Below, in pieces: positions 42,491 to 52,466 of a stretch of DNA of 64,000 nucleotides (position 1 is the stretch's first letter; each line of letters opens with the position of its first letter). Under the pieces are notes generated by a model. That model ran no database searches. It worked only from the letters and a program-made list of their open reading frames with translations, and was not told the origin of the DNA. This DNA is from Neobacillus rhizosphaerae (GTDB lineage: Bacteria; Bacillota; Bacilli; Bacillales; Cytobacillaceae): contig NZ_CALBWS010000027.1 in NCBI RefSeq assembly GCF_937468385.1, forward strand, positions 1-64,000, in the 5' to 3' direction. The position numbers and the translations under genes are program-made.

Positions 42491-43432
42491 CTATTCATTC
42501 CTTTCCAACGGAGATACCAATCCTCTGCCGATTACACTAAGGACCTTCGCCAGAAAGATAACTGCGGTAAAGAGGATAACATACCCCGCTGCAGGGTAAA
42601 CCCCGATTGTGAAATCCTGACCAACCATGAAATATTTCGGGGACATAACCGTTTCGTAAAAAAAGAAAGCCGCCCCGCGGTAATTTGTCAGGAACTCGAC
42701 AATAAATAAGTTTGATAGCGTATAAAGGGTAATTGTATTCGTATGGCTCAATATTTTCACAAAACAATTTTTCAAGACATGGCGATACAATACTTTAAAG
42801 GAGGATGTTCCTTTGGAAAAAGCTGTTCGGATGTAATCCATCCCCTGCTCGTCACGGATGCTGAAAAAGGTAATATTGGCTATGTAAAATAGCGGATAAA
42901 TCGATAAAAAGATAATATCTAGTAGAACGACACTAGGCTGGTCACTGCCGTAAACGATAATATGGGGAAGCAGTCCGGCCTCAAAGCCTTCCATGATCAG
43001 CAACTGTAGGGCAATTATTAAAAATAAATCTGGAATCGAGAGGAAGAATCTAGTCGTACTGACACCGAACAACCTCCCTCTACGGTTGCGAATTCGATAG
43101 TCGAAAATTCCTTTGGCAACTCCTAGGAAAAAGCCTAAAAGTAGGGCTGGAATGGTAATCAGCATGCTTTTTTGGAATGTGCGCCAAACATTTTCCGTTA
43201 ACGAGTATCCATTATTTACAGTGCCAAGTCCTTTTTTATCCTTAATATATTGAAAAAAATCCTTAAATTGTTTCAGATGCGCATCAACGGAATAATTATA
43301 GGATGCACTTACATACATCCCGCCTGCCCCAGTTTGATAGGTGGTAGAGCGGGGTAAGAGAAGCAATGATAGGAACAGAATGATTGTAATCAACCACAAT
43401 AGTGTCTGTTGGAAAATAGAACGCAAAACCAT
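42491..43432 (-). CDS. OppB-like ABC permease
   Basis: A 313-residue partner permease, two nt upstream of the OppC-like gene. It has six predicted membrane segments and the EAA-like loop YIRTAFSKGTSSFKVLYRHVLKN. AAAGGAG precedes the ATG. The sequence is divergent from standard DppB. The absence of ATPase and binding protein genes suggests they are elsewhere. Confidence 0.85.
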   Translation of the reverse strand: MVLRSIFQQTLLWLITIILFLSLLLLPRSTTYQTGAGGMYVSASYNYSVDAHLKQFKDFFQYIKDKKGLGTVNNGYSLTENVWRTFQKSMLITIPALLLGFFLGVAKGIFDYRIRNRRGRLFGVSTTRFFLSIPDLFLIIALQLLIMEGFEAGLLPHIIVYGSDQPSVVLLDIIFLSIYPLFYIANITFFSIRDEQGMDYIRTAFSKGTSSFKVLYRHVLKNCFVKILSHTNTITLYTLSNLFIVEFLTNYRGAAFFFYETVMSPKYFMVGQDFTIGVYPAAGYVILFTAVIFLAKVLSVIGRGLVSPLERNE

Positions 43433-43580
43433 CTTTTTATCTCCTTTTGTTGGTATTCTCCTATCATTCTACTAATATTTCAAAATTTTTTCAATTTTGC
43501 GAAATAATTTCGCGTAAAGATTTTTTTGAAAATAGTATAGCGGTGGCCATCTGGGGTTCACGTTGGTCTTTTGGGGGAAT

Positions 43581-43630
43581 ATTGCCGATTTGAGCTGGGA
43601 TTCCGCCAGCTTTTGGATCTCGCCAACCTG
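43581..43630. repeat. Degenerate array A3 between divergent transporter operons
   Basis: Three decayed ATTCCGCC words (about 43581, 43600 and 43617-43621) with GAGCTGGG and AGCTTTTGG spacers. The 338-bp stretch 43433-43770 between the divergent operons has no gene; its promoters are not clear to me. Confidence 0.5.
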
Positions 43631-43770
43631 TATATTAAATAGGAATAATCACCTAGGGATTACCGACCATATTTACATTCATAAGGAGAAAACTGAATAA
43701 ACCTTGTCCCCTATTCATAGTGTAAAGAGAATTTACTTTTAACTACTCTTACGTTTTGGAGGGGGTTGTT

Positions 43771-44499
43771 TTGATATCATTCCGCAATGTAAATAAGCAT
43801 TATGGTAGTTTTCATGTTTTAAAGGATATTAGTTTAGAAGTGGATCAAGGCGAGGTTGTTGTCGTCATTGGACCCTCAGGCTCTGGCAAAAGCACGATGC
43901 TGCGATGTATTAACCGCTTAGAAACAATTTCTGACGGCGAATTGGTTGTCAGTGGCATCCATGTAAATGGAAAACAAACTGATATTAACGACCTTCGCAA
44001 AAATATCGGGATGGTGTTTCAACATTTTAACTTGTACCCTCATAAGACAGTTTTAGAAAATATTACATTAGCACCTATTAAAGCACTGGGTGTGGATGAG
44101 AAAACGGCGCAAGAGACAGCCGTTTTCTATTTGGAAAAGGTCGGAATTCCTGAAAAAGCAAATTCATATCCCTCGCAATTATCAGGGGGACAGCAGCAAA
44201 GGGTCGCGATTGCCAGAGGGCTCGCAATGAAGCCGAAGCTCATGTTATTTGACGAGCCTACTTCAGCTTTAGACCCGGAAATGATAGGCGAAGTTTTGGA
44301 AGTAATGAAGCAGCTGGCAACAGAAGGAATGACGATGGTAGTAGTCACGCATGAAATGGGCTTTGCCCGAGAAGTCGCCGATCGTGTTGTGTTTATGGAT
44401 GAAGGGAAAATTGTTGAGGAAGGAAGGCCAAGCGAGTTTTTTGCCCAACCGCAAGCTGAGCGAGCCCAGCTCTTTTTAAAACGTGTCTTAAATCATTAA
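43771..44499 (+). CDS. Polar amino acid ABC transporter, ATPase
   Basis: A 242-residue ATPase of the GlnQ/HisP family. Walker A GPSGSGKST, signature LSGGQQQRVAIA, Walker B LMLFDEPTSALDPE and the switch VVTHEMGF are intact. I choose the TTG at 43771, because the strong GGAGGGGG site is 5 nt before it; the earlier in-frame TTG lies inside that site. First gene of a four-gene uptake operon. Confidence 0.93.
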   Translation: MISFRNVNKHYGSFHVLKDISLEVDQGEVVVVIGPSGSGKSTMLRCINRLETISDGELVVSGIHVNGKQTDINDLRKNIGMVFQHFNLYPHKTVLENITLAPIKALGVDEKTAQETAVFYLEKVGIPEKANSYPSQLSGGQQQRVAIARGLAMKPKLMLFDEPTSALDPEMIGEVLEVMKQLATEGMTMVVVTHEMGFAREVADRVVFMDEGKIVEEGRPSEFFAQPQAERAQLFLKRVLNH

Positions 44500-44516
44500 A
44501 TAAGGGGGAAATTGGT

Positions 44517-45311
44517 ATGAAAAAATGGTTGTTTATAGGGGTCATTTTTACATTAATCGCGGCTTTGATGGTTGGTTGCGGGAAGTCATCCTCAGGCAGT
44601 AAGAGTGACGGCACCTTAGCAAAAATTAAGGAGCGGGGAAAATTTGTCGTCGGTGTTAAATACGATACGTACTTATTCGGATATAAAGACCCAAAATCAG
44701 GGGATGTCACCGGCTTTGATATCGATATTGCTAAGGCCCTTGCAAAGAAAATCTTAGGGGACGAAAAGAAAGTAGAATTAGTAGAAATCACATCGAAAAC
44801 GCGGATACCGAAGCTAAAAAATGGGGATATTGATGCGATTATTGCGACGATGACGATTACGGAAGACCGCAAAAGAGAAGTTAATTTTTCAGATGTGTAT
44901 TTTGATGCCGGTCAATCGTTGTTAGTGAAAAAAGGCAGCTCAATCAAGAGTGTCGATGATTTGAAAAAAGGGACAAAGGTAATCGCCGTTAAAGGAGCAA
45001 CATCTGGTGATAACGTTAAAAAAGCAGCCCCTGAGACAGAACTATTAGAATTTGAAAACTATGCTGAAGCGTTTACGGCCTTAAAATCCGGTAAGGGAGA
45101 TGCCCTTACAACTGATAACTCAATTTTATACGGGATGGCCGCTCAAGATTCAGATTATGAAGTAGTTGGCAGTACCTTTACAGAAGAACCATACGGAATT
45201 GCGATGGTAAAAGGCGATCAAGAATTTGTTGACTATGTAAATAAATTTTTGAAAGATCTACAAGGTAGCGGTGAATACGCCAAAATTAAGGCAAAGTGGA
45301 TTAAAGAGTAA
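44517..45311 (+). CDS. Polar amino acid ABC transporter, substrate-binding lipoprotein
   Basis: A 264-residue type II periplasmic-binding-fold protein (GlnH/BztA-like). The lipobox LMVGC puts the lipidated cysteine at C21. The domain begins near residue 40 (IKERGKFVVGVKYDTYLFG). TMTITEDRKREVNFSDVYFD is the amino-acid-binding family signature. The ligand is probably glutamine, glutamate or a related acid. Confidence 0.93.
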   Translation: MKKWLFIGVIFTLIAALMVGCGKSSSGSKSDGTLAKIKERGKFVVGVKYDTYLFGYKDPKSGDVTGFDIDIAKALAKKILGDEKKVELVEITSKTRIPKLKNGDIDAIIATMTITEDRKREVNFSDVYFDAGQSLLVKKGSSIKSVDDLKKGTKVIAVKGATSGDNVKKAAPETELLEFENYAEAFTALKSGKGDALTTDNSILYGMAAQDSDYEVVGSTFTEEPYGIAMVKGDQEFVDYVNKFLKDLQGSGEYAKIKAKWIKE

Positions 45312-45374
45312 GATTATCATAATAGAGGATGGGCTTAAATACCCCATCCTCTTTAATGAACGAGGAGGATGCAA

Positions 45375-46025
45375 ATGCTTGATTTCTCCATACTAACAAC
45401 ATACTATGATTTGTTTTTCAAAGGCTTCCTAACGACGATAGAGGTCAGTATTATTGGCCTGATTTGCAGTTTTATCCTGGGAGTTATTGTCGCAGTCATG
45501 CGCATTGCTCCGCTGCGAATCTTAAACTATTTCGGGACATGTTTTGTTGAGTTTATCAGGAATATTCCGCTGATTATTATTGTGTTTTTCTTTTATCACG
45601 GATTAAGTGTTTATATCAATTTAAGCGGGTTTGCCGCGGGAACGATTGGACTGTCAATTTATACAGCTGCCTTTATTGCCGAGGCCGTTCGTGCAGGGAT
45701 TCAGTCTGTTGATAAGGGGCAAATGGAAGCCGCTCGTTCCTCAGGTTTGAAATATATTCAAGCGATGAGATACGTGATTTTGCCCCAGGCGGTAAAAATA
45801 GTGATTCCTCCGATTGGGAATCAGTTTATTAACCTTGTAAAAAACTCCTCGATATTAGGGGTTGTTGCCGGGATGGAATTAATGTATTTTGCCGATTACA
45901 TTCATGAAAAAACCTATGTAACTTTTGATACCTATATTTTTGCAGCGATGTTTTATCTAGTGTTAACCATCCCATTAAGCTTATTTGTCAATTATTTGGA
46001 ACGAAGATTGGCGAGAAGCTATTAA
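45375..46025 (+). CDS. Polar amino acid ABC transporter, permease 1
   Basis: A 216-residue HisM/GlnP-type permease with about five membrane segments. The EAA loop is GQMEAARSSGLKYIQAMRYVILPQA. The ATG at 45375 is six nt after GAGGAGG. It forms a heterodimer with the next gene product. Confidence 0.93.
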   Translation: MLDFSILTTYYDLFFKGFLTTIEVSIIGLICSFILGVIVAVMRIAPLRILNYFGTCFVEFIRNIPLIIIVFFFYHGLSVYINLSGFAAGTIGLSIYTAAFIAEAVRAGIQSVDKGQMEAARSSGLKYIQAMRYVILPQAVKIVIPPIGNQFINLVKNSSILGVVAGMELMYFADYIHEKTYVTFDTYIFAAMFYLVLTIPLSLFVNYLERRLARSY

Positions 46026-46040
46026 AAGGGGAGATGAAAA

Positions 46041-46760
46041 ATGGATTTTATTGGTGCATACTCATCCGGCAATCTTGGGTATTTATTTAAAGGTTTCCTA
46101 ATCACACTCGAGGTCGCTGTTATTTCCATCATCTTAAGCTTTCTAATCGGCAGCCTCTTAGGGACCATTCGTTATGCTAAAATACCTGTTCTTTCAAAAG
46201 TAGTGGCAGTTATTGTCGAGACAATCCGTAATTTGCCTTTATTACTTATTATTTTTTTCGTTTATTTTGGTTTGCGTGAAGTTGGCTTAAAGCTAGAAAT
46301 TATTCCTGCCGCCATCATGGCATTAACAATTTTCGAATCAGCGATGATTTCTGAAATCGTAAGAAGCGGCTTGAACTCGATTGAAAAAGGGCAAATCGAA
46401 GCAGCAAGATCTTCTGGATTAACCTACATCCAAACCATGTGGCACATTATTCTTCCGCAAGCATTAAAGCGGATGATTCCCCCGCTGGTAAGTCAGTTTA
46501 TTTCCTTATTAAAAGATACTTCACTGGCCGTCGTGATTACATTGCCGGAAATGTTCCATAACGCCCAAGGGATTTACAACGGAAATTTCAACTTTGTTAT
46601 CCCACTTTTTCTATTAGTAGCCATAATTTATTTCATCGTAAATTACGCCTTATCGCTTGTGGCCAGAGCATTGGAAAAACGGTTAGATACTGAAGGAAAG
46701 CACAGAGGCAGGGGTAGCGGGAAGAAGCCAAAGTCCCTATCAGGTCAGCTTTCGTCATAA
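46041..46760 (+). CDS. Polar amino acid ABC transporter, permease 2
   Basis: A 239-residue HisM/GlnM-type permease. The EAA loop is GQIEAARSSGLTYIQTMWHIILPQA. It has a polar C-terminal tail of about 20 residues (HRGRGSGKKPKS) not usual for the family. Last gene of the operon. Confidence 0.93.
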   Translation: MDFIGAYSSGNLGYLFKGFLITLEVAVISIILSFLIGSLLGTIRYAKIPVLSKVVAVIVETIRNLPLLLIIFFVYFGLREVGLKLEIIPAAIMALTIFESAMISEIVRSGLNSIEKGQIEAARSSGLTYIQTMWHIILPQALKRMIPPLVSQFISLLKDTSLAVVITLPEMFHNAQGIYNGNFNFVIPLFLLVAIIYFIVNYALSLVARALEKRLDTEGKHRGRGSGKKPKSLSGQLSS

Positions 46761-46828
46761 AAACAAAGCGGCATTACAGGCCATGCATTCACTATATAGT
46801 TTAGAACGAGGGCGTTCCATAGGCCGAA

Positions 46829-46861
46829 AAAAAAGCTAAAACACAAGGTTTTAGCTTTTTA
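46829..46861. terminator. Bidirectional terminator between the amino-acid operon and uvrA
   Basis: AAAAAGCTAAAAC, CACAAG loop region, GTTTTAGCTTTTT. A and T tracts on both sides serve the converging transcripts. The uvrA stop codon is inside the hairpin. Confidence 0.85.
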
Positions 46862-49727
46862 CGGTCATTTCTTTCTCTTCAATTTGCTGTTTCATTCGTA
46901 AGCGATCACGTTCAAGGATTGGTTTTAAGTATTTGCCTGTGTAGGACGCTGGGACTTCCGCGACCTTTTCGGGCGTTCCCGTTGCAACAATGGTTCCACC
47001 TTTATCTCCGCCTTCTGGTCCAAGGTCGACAAGATAATCAGCTGCCTTAATGACATCGAGGTTGTGTTCGATGACTAGAACGGTATCGCCGTTTTCAACC
47101 AAGCGTTGCAGAACAACGAGCAAACGAGAAATGTCATCAACATGCAGGCCCGTTGTCGGCTCATCTAAAATATAAAATGATTTGCCCGTGGACCGGCGGT
47201 GCAGCTCGGAAGCAAGCTTGACACGCTGGGCCTCTCCCCCGGATAATGTTGTCGCTGGCTGACCGAGCTTGATATAACCAAGTCCGACATCCAAAATCGT
47301 TTGCAGCTTACGGCTGATTTTTGGAATGTTTTCGAAAAATTCAACTGCTGCTTCAACGGTCATATCAAGGATGTCGGATATATTTTTCCCTTTGTACTTC
47401 ACTTCTAGCGTTTCACGGTTATAACGTTTTCCATGACACACTTCGCAAGGAACATAAACATCGGGTAAAAAGTGCATTTCGATTTTGATAATCCCATCAC
47501 CGCGGCAGGCTTCGCAACGTCCACCTTTCACATTAAAGCTAAAGCGACCCTTTTTATAACCTCGGACTTTCGCTTCGTTTGTTGAAGCATACACATCACG
47601 AACATCATCAAAGACTCCAGTATAGGTTGCCGGATTCGAGCGCGGCGTTCTGCCAATTGGAGACTGATCGACATCAACGACTTTTTCTAAATAATTAATT
47701 CCTTTGATGCTCTTATGTTCACCAGGCTTGGTTTTCGCATGATGAAGCTTTTGTGCCAGCGATTTATGAAGAATCTCATTGATGAGTGTACTTTTTCCTG
47801 ATCCAGACACTCCGGTCACCGCTATAAACATACCTAGTGGAAGTTTTGCATTGACATTTTTTAAATTATTTTCGGAAGCACCCTTGATTTCGATATAACG
47901 GCCATCCGGCTTTCGGCGTTCCAAAGGCAGGGGAATAAATTTCTTACCCGCCAAGTATTGCCCCGTCAGCGAATTCGGGTCGGCCATCACCTCTTCAGGA
48001 GTTCCCGCTGAGACAATTTCCCCACCGTGTACGCCAGCACCTGGGCCAATATCAATCAAATAATCGGCTGCGAGCATTGTATCCTCGTCGTGCTCGACGA
48101 CAATCAGGGTGTTGCCGATATCGCGCATGCTTTGTAGTGTCCCGATTAAGCGGTCATTATCACGTTGATGAAGTCCAATTGATGGTTCATCTAAAATGTA
48201 CAACACACCCGTAAGCCTTGAACCAATTTGTGTTGCCAAGCGAATCCGCTGGGCCTCTCCACCTGAAAGTGTGCCAGCTGTACGGCTAAGGGTTAAATAA
48301 TCGAGGCCGACATTAATTAAGAAGCCAAGGCGTTCACTAATTTCACGGAAAATTAACCGCGCAATTTGCATTTCTTTTTCTGAAAGCTTTAAGTCGGCAA
48401 AAAACTGCTGCGCTTCTTCGATGGAAAGGTCAGTCACATGTGCAATATGGTGACCATTAATTAGAACTGCCAAGGTTTCCTTTTTCAAACGGTAGCCTTT
48501 ACAGGTTGGGCATGGTTGCTGGGCCATGTACTTTTCCATTTGCTCACGGATATAATCAGAGCTTGTCTCTTTATAGCGGCGCTCGACATTGCGGATGACA
48601 CCTTCAAATTCAATATGTCCCTCGCGAATTTGGCCGAAATCGTTCTCATAGCGGAAGTAAATTTTTTCGCCAGCAGAACCATAGAGAACTTTCTCCAAAA
48701 GATTCTCTGGAATGTCCTTAACTGGAATATTCATATCAACGCCGAAATGATTGCAAACTGCCTCAAGTAGCTGCGGGTAATACTGCGAGCTGGTCGGCTC
48801 CCAAGGAGCAATTGCGTGCTGCTTTAACGTTAAATCCTTATTGGGAATGACAAGATCGACATCGACTTCAAGTTTAGAACCTAGTCCGTCACACTCTGGG
48901 CAGGCACCAAACGGACTGTTAAAGGAAAACATTCGTGGCTCTAGCTCCCCGATGGAAAAACCGCAGTGAGGACAAGCATGATTTTCACTAAATAACAGCT
49001 CTTCTTCGCCCATCACATCGACGATGACTTTTCCTCCTCCAAGCTTCAAAGCCGTTTCAAGAGAGTCTGCAATCCTGGCAGCAATCCCATCCTTGACGAC
49101 AATCCGGTCGACGACCACTTCAATGGAGTGCTTTTTATTTTTTTCAAGCTCAATGTCGTCTCCGAGATCGACCATTTCTCCGTCAACGCGGACACGGACG
49201 AAGCCTTGCTTTTTAATGTCTTCGAAAACTTTAACATGAGTTCCTTTACGACCGGAAACGACTGGGGCAAGGATTTGCATTTTTGTCCGCTCAGGATATT
49301 CAAGAATCCGGTCAACCATTTGCTCAATCGTTTGTGAGGAGATTTCGATATGGTGAATCGGGCAGGTCGGGTGTCCGACCCTCGCAAATAATAATCGTAA
49401 ATAATCATAAATTTCTGTCACCGTCCCGACCGTTGAGCGCGGGTTGCGGCTTGTTGTTTTTTGATCAATCGATATCGCTGGGGATAAACCCTCAATCGCA
49501 TCGACATCGGGCTTATCCATTTGACCAAGGAATTGCCGTGCATAGGCCGAAAGTGATTCGACATAACGTCGCTGTCCCTCGGCATAAATCGTATCAAACG
49601 CGAGCGAGGACTTCCCCGAACCGGAAAGTCCCGTCAAAACGACAAGCTTATCTCTCGGAATCGTGACATCGATATTTTTTAAATTATGGGCCCTGGCGCC
49701 TTTAACAATTAATTTTTCCATCGCCAT
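46851..49727 (-). CDS. uvrA: UvrABC system protein A
   Basis: A 958-residue damage-recognition ATPase of nucleotide excision repair. Two ABC modules: Walker A at about residue 33 (GLSGSGKSS) and 643 (GVSGSGKST); signatures LSGGEAQRIRLATQIG and LSGGEAQRVKLASEL; zinc motifs CPHC...CPEC and CEAC...CEVC. The first ATG is kept (MAMEKLIVKGARAH, as in B. subtilis). It lies 9 nt after uvrB. Confidence 0.98.
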   Translation of the reverse strand: MAMEKLIVKGARAHNLKNIDVTIPRDKLVVLTGLSGSGKSSLAFDTIYAEGQRRYVESLSAYARQFLGQMDKPDVDAIEGLSPAISIDQKTTSRNPRSTVGTVTEIYDYLRLLFARVGHPTCPIHHIEISSQTIEQMVDRILEYPERTKMQILAPVVSGRKGTHVKVFEDIKKQGFVRVRVDGEMVDLGDDIELEKNKKHSIEVVVDRIVVKDGIAARIADSLETALKLGGGKVIVDVMGEEELLFSENHACPHCGFSIGELEPRMFSFNSPFGACPECDGLGSKLEVDVDLVIPNKDLTLKQHAIAPWEPTSSQYYPQLLEAVCNHFGVDMNIPVKDIPENLLEKVLYGSAGEKIYFRYENDFGQIREGHIEFEGVIRNVERRYKETSSDYIREQMEKYMAQQPCPTCKGYRLKKETLAVLINGHHIAHVTDLSIEEAQQFFADLKLSEKEMQIARLIFREISERLGFLINVGLDYLTLSRTAGTLSGGEAQRIRLATQIGSRLTGVLYILDEPSIGLHQRDNDRLIGTLQSMRDIGNTLIVVEHDEDTMLAADYLIDIGPGAGVHGGEIVSAGTPEEVMADPNSLTGQYLAGKKFIPLPLERRKPDGRYIEIKGASENNLKNVNAKLPLGMFIAVTGVSGSGKSTLINEILHKSLAQKLHHAKTKPGEHKSIKGINYLEKVVDVDQSPIGRTPRSNPATYTGVFDDVRDVYASTNEAKVRGYKKGRFSFNVKGGRCEACRGDGIIKIEMHFLPDVYVPCEVCHGKRYNRETLEVKYKGKNISDILDMTVEAAVEFFENIPKISRKLQTILDVGLGYIKLGQPATTLSGGEAQRVKLASELHRRSTGKSFYILDEPTTGLHVDDISRLLVVLQRLVENGDTVLVIEHNLDVIKAADYLVDLGPEGGDKGGTIVATGTPEKVAEVPASYTGKYLKPILERDRLRMKQQIEEKEMTVKS

Positions 49728-49736
49728 CTGTATACG

Positions 49737-51716
49737 TCATCCTTCCGCTTTCAATTCCAAAATTAAATCACGAAGCTCTGCGGCTCGTTCAAAATTAAGG
49801 GCCTTGGCTTCAAATTTCATTTCTTTTTCCATGGTAGCAATAAGTTTCTCTTTTTCCTTTTTGCTCATCTTGCCAAATGATGCTGCTGGTTTATACTCTT
49901 CCTGATCCTCGGCCGCATGAGTAGCGCGAATGACATCACGAATTTCTTTTTGAATCGTCTGGGGCGTGATTCCGTATTTAAGGTTGTATTCCTCTTGAAT
50001 CTCACGGCGCCGCTTCGTTTCGCCAATCGCCAGCTCCATGGAATTGGTGATGCGGTCGGCATACATAATCACGTGGCCGTTGGCATTCCGGGCGGCACGG
50101 CCAATTGTTTGAATTAACGAACGTTCCGAGCGGAGGAAGCCTTCTTTGTCGGCATCAAGAATAGTAATGAGCGAAACCTCAGGAATATCCAGTCCTTCCC
50201 GGAGCAGGTTAATTCCAATGAGAACATCATATTTTCCAAGACGAAGCTCACGGATAATCTCAATCCGTTCGAGCGTTTTGACTTCTGAATGCAAATATTG
50301 GACTTTGATGCCGATTTCCTTCAGATAATCGGTTAAGTCCTCGGACATTTTTTTCGTTAGCGTCGTAACAAGGACTCGTTCATTTTTCTTCACCCGGTCT
50401 TGAATTTCACCAATTAGGTCATCAATCTGACCCTCAATTGGACGAACTTCAATCGTTGGATCGAGAAGTCCTGTTGGCCGAATGATTTGCTCGATCATTT
50501 CCGGGGTGTGCTCCAGTTCATAAGGACCAGGTGTTGCCGAAACAAAGATAGCATTATGAACATGCTTGTCAAATTCATCAAAGGTGAGCGGTCTGTTATC
50601 AAGGGCCGATGGCAAACGGAAGCCGTGGTCCACAAGCACCTGTTTCCGTGCTTTGTCGCCATTGAACATGCCTCTTACCTGTGGCAAGGTAACATGCGAC
50701 TCATCAATGATCAATAGAAAATCCTCTGGAAAGTAATCGATCAGCGTGTATGGTGTCGAGCCTGCAGGTCGTAGTGTGAGATGGCGCGAGTAATTCTCTA
50801 TTCCTGAGCAAAAGCCCATTTCCCGCATCATTTCTAAGTCATATCGTGTACGCTGTTCAATCCTTTGTGCTTCAAGCAATTTATTCTCTTCACGGAGCAC
50901 GGCAAGCCGTTCTTCGAGTTCTTTTTCAATATTCTCGATGGCAACACGCAGCTTCTCTTCCCTTGTAACAAAGTGGGAGGCTGGAAAAATAGCGACATGT
51001 TCGCGTTCGCCGATGATTTCACCTGTGAGCGCATCGACTTCACGAATGCGGTCGATTTCATCACCGAAAAATTCCACACGTACACAATGCTCATCACGCG
51101 AAACTGGAAAAATTTCAACAACATCGCCGCGGACTCGGAATGTCCCTCGCTTAAAATCGATATCGTTTCGTTCGTATTGAATGTCAACTAAACGGTGAAG
51201 CAGTTGATTGCGCTCGATTTCCATTCCTGTTCGAAGCGACAACACCATTTCCCGATATTCTTCTGGCGAACCGAGACCATAAATACAGGAGACACTGGCA
51301 ATAATGATGACATCCTTCCGCTCAAATAAGGAAGAGGTTGCGGAGTGACGTAGTTTATCAATCTCATCGTTAATGCTGGCATCTTTTTCAATAAATGTAT
51401 CGGTTTGTGGCACGTAGGCTTCAGGCTGATAGTAATCATAATAACTAACAAAATACTCAACCGCATTGTTTGGAAAAAAATCCTTGAACTCACTATAAAG
51501 CTGTCCGGCCAGTGTTTTGTTGTGGGCAATAACAAGCGTTGGTTTATTTACCTCTTTAATCACGTTTGAAACGGTGAACGTCTTGCCTGTACCTGTGGCA
51601 CCAAGGAGTGTCTGATGGCGCTTGTTTTGGTTGATGCCTTCGACTAATTGCCTGATAGCTTCCGGCTGATCCCCTTGGGGTGAATATTTTGAAACTAATT
51701 CAAATTGGTCCTTCAC
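49737..51716 (-). CDS. uvrB: UvrABC system protein B
   Basis: A 659-residue helicase-like protein that loads at DNA lesions with UvrA. Walker A GATGTGKTFT, the beta-hairpin YYDYYQPEAYVPQTDTFIEKD region, DESH box LLIIDESHV, motif VI QTIGRAARN, and the C-terminal UVR motif for UvrC/UvrA contact. The start is GTG behind GGGGAGG. It heads the uvrBA operon under a LexA box. Confidence 0.98.
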   Translation of the reverse strand: MKDQFELVSKYSPQGDQPEAIRQLVEGINQNKRHQTLLGATGTGKTFTVSNVIKEVNKPTLVIAHNKTLAGQLYSEFKDFFPNNAVEYFVSYYDYYQPEAYVPQTDTFIEKDASINDEIDKLRHSATSSLFERKDVIIIASVSCIYGLGSPEEYREMVLSLRTGMEIERNQLLHRLVDIQYERNDIDFKRGTFRVRGDVVEIFPVSRDEHCVRVEFFGDEIDRIREVDALTGEIIGEREHVAIFPASHFVTREEKLRVAIENIEKELEERLAVLREENKLLEAQRIEQRTRYDLEMMREMGFCSGIENYSRHLTLRPAGSTPYTLIDYFPEDFLLIIDESHVTLPQVRGMFNGDKARKQVLVDHGFRLPSALDNRPLTFDEFDKHVHNAIFVSATPGPYELEHTPEMIEQIIRPTGLLDPTIEVRPIEGQIDDLIGEIQDRVKKNERVLVTTLTKKMSEDLTDYLKEIGIKVQYLHSEVKTLERIEIIRELRLGKYDVLIGINLLREGLDIPEVSLITILDADKEGFLRSERSLIQTIGRAARNANGHVIMYADRITNSMELAIGETKRRREIQEEYNLKYGITPQTIQKEIRDVIRATHAAEDQEEYKPAASFGKMSKKEKEKLIATMEKEMKFEAKALNFERAAELRDLILELKAEG

Positions 51717-51874
51717 AAATAGTTTCCTCCCCGCTTAAAAAAAATCAAATCTATTTTGTTGACACTTTTCAGCTTAATAACCTTGTTTATGGACCGAGAT
51801 GACGCTGGAAAGTGAATCGTAAAAATTCATATTAACATTCTACCACATTCAACCAATAACAAACCAACAATATG

Positions 51875-51888
51875 CGAACTAGTATTCG
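51875..51888. promoter_or_regulatory. LexA (DinR) SOS box of uvrBA
   Basis: CGAACTAGTATTCG; the Bacillus LexA consensus is CGAAC-N4-GTTCG, so one position differs. It lies about 160 nt upstream of uvrB, near a -10-like TAGAAT on the minus strand. SOS control of uvrBA is known in B. subtilis. Confidence 0.8.
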
Positions 51889-51983
51889 TTTTTTTTATTA
51901 ATAAGGGATTTTGTATTTTTTAGAAGAAAAATAAGGTTTTCAGGTTGACTTTTTGTTTGTAACGATGGTTAGAAATTAGGGTT

Positions 51984-52053
51984 TGGCTCATTTTTTGGAA
52001 AGATTGGCTCATTTTTATAAATTATTGGCTCATTTTTTAGGAGTTATGGCTTT
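51984..52053. repeat. Phased array B2: TTGGCTCATTTTT words, 21-bp period
   Basis: Four copies of TGGCT(CA) at 51984, 52005, 52026 and 52047, exactly 21 bp apart, with different spacers (TTTTGGAAAGAT, TTTTATAAATTAT, TTTTAGGAGTTA). It lies between the csbA terminator and the uvrBA promoter region in the gene-free 51717-52136. Confidence 0.9.
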
Positions 52054-52102
52054 TTTAACATTTTGTCCCAATTTCCCGAAGGAGATTTGCGTCGCAATCA
52101 AA

Positions 52103-52130
52103 AAAAGTCTGCCACAAACGGGCAGACTCT
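52103..52130 (-). terminator. csbA terminator
   Basis: Minus strand AGTCTGCCC, GTTTGT loop, GGCAGACT, then seven T. Confidence 0.9.
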
Positions 52131-52136
52131 GGATTA

Positions 52137-52394
52137 CTAACTTTTTTTTGCCGCTCGCTGCTTCATTTTTGCTGCCAGCCAGAACCCTGCGGTTAAGGAG
52201 AAGGCGTCAATTACAATGAGTACGAACGAGTTGGTATAACCTTTATATACAGACGCCGCGATAAGGGCAACGGTTAAAACAAGGCCGATGAATCGATTGT
52301 AAGTGACCCGTGTAAAAAGTAAAACTAGTAACCCTGGCAAAATAAAGCCCGACAAGTATGCAATAACCACTACCAATGGGTACACCTCATTCAT
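52137..52394 (-). CDS. csbA: CsbA-like (DUF2198) membrane protein
   Basis: An 85-residue protein with three predicted membrane segments, resembling B. subtilis CsbA, which is a general-stress (SigB) membrane protein next to uvrBA. Synteny supports the name. I do not see a clear SigB promoter upstream. The start has only a weak AGAAAG site, so the true start may be a little downstream. Function unknown. Confidence 0.8.
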   Translation of the reverse strand: MNEVYPLVVVIAYLSGFILPGLLVLLFTRVTYNRFIGLVLTVALIAASVYKGYTNSFVLIVIDAFSLTAGFWLAAKMKQRAAKKS

Positions 52395-52466
52395 TGCTTT
52401 CTGTTAATTAATTCTAGAAATTAATCAACAAAATTGCAACAAAAAGTTTCTTTTTCTAGTCCTCAC

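Noticed and set aside
52395..52466. SigB promoter for csbA
   Set aside because: No GTTTAA and GGGTAT pair at the needed spacing upstream of the start.
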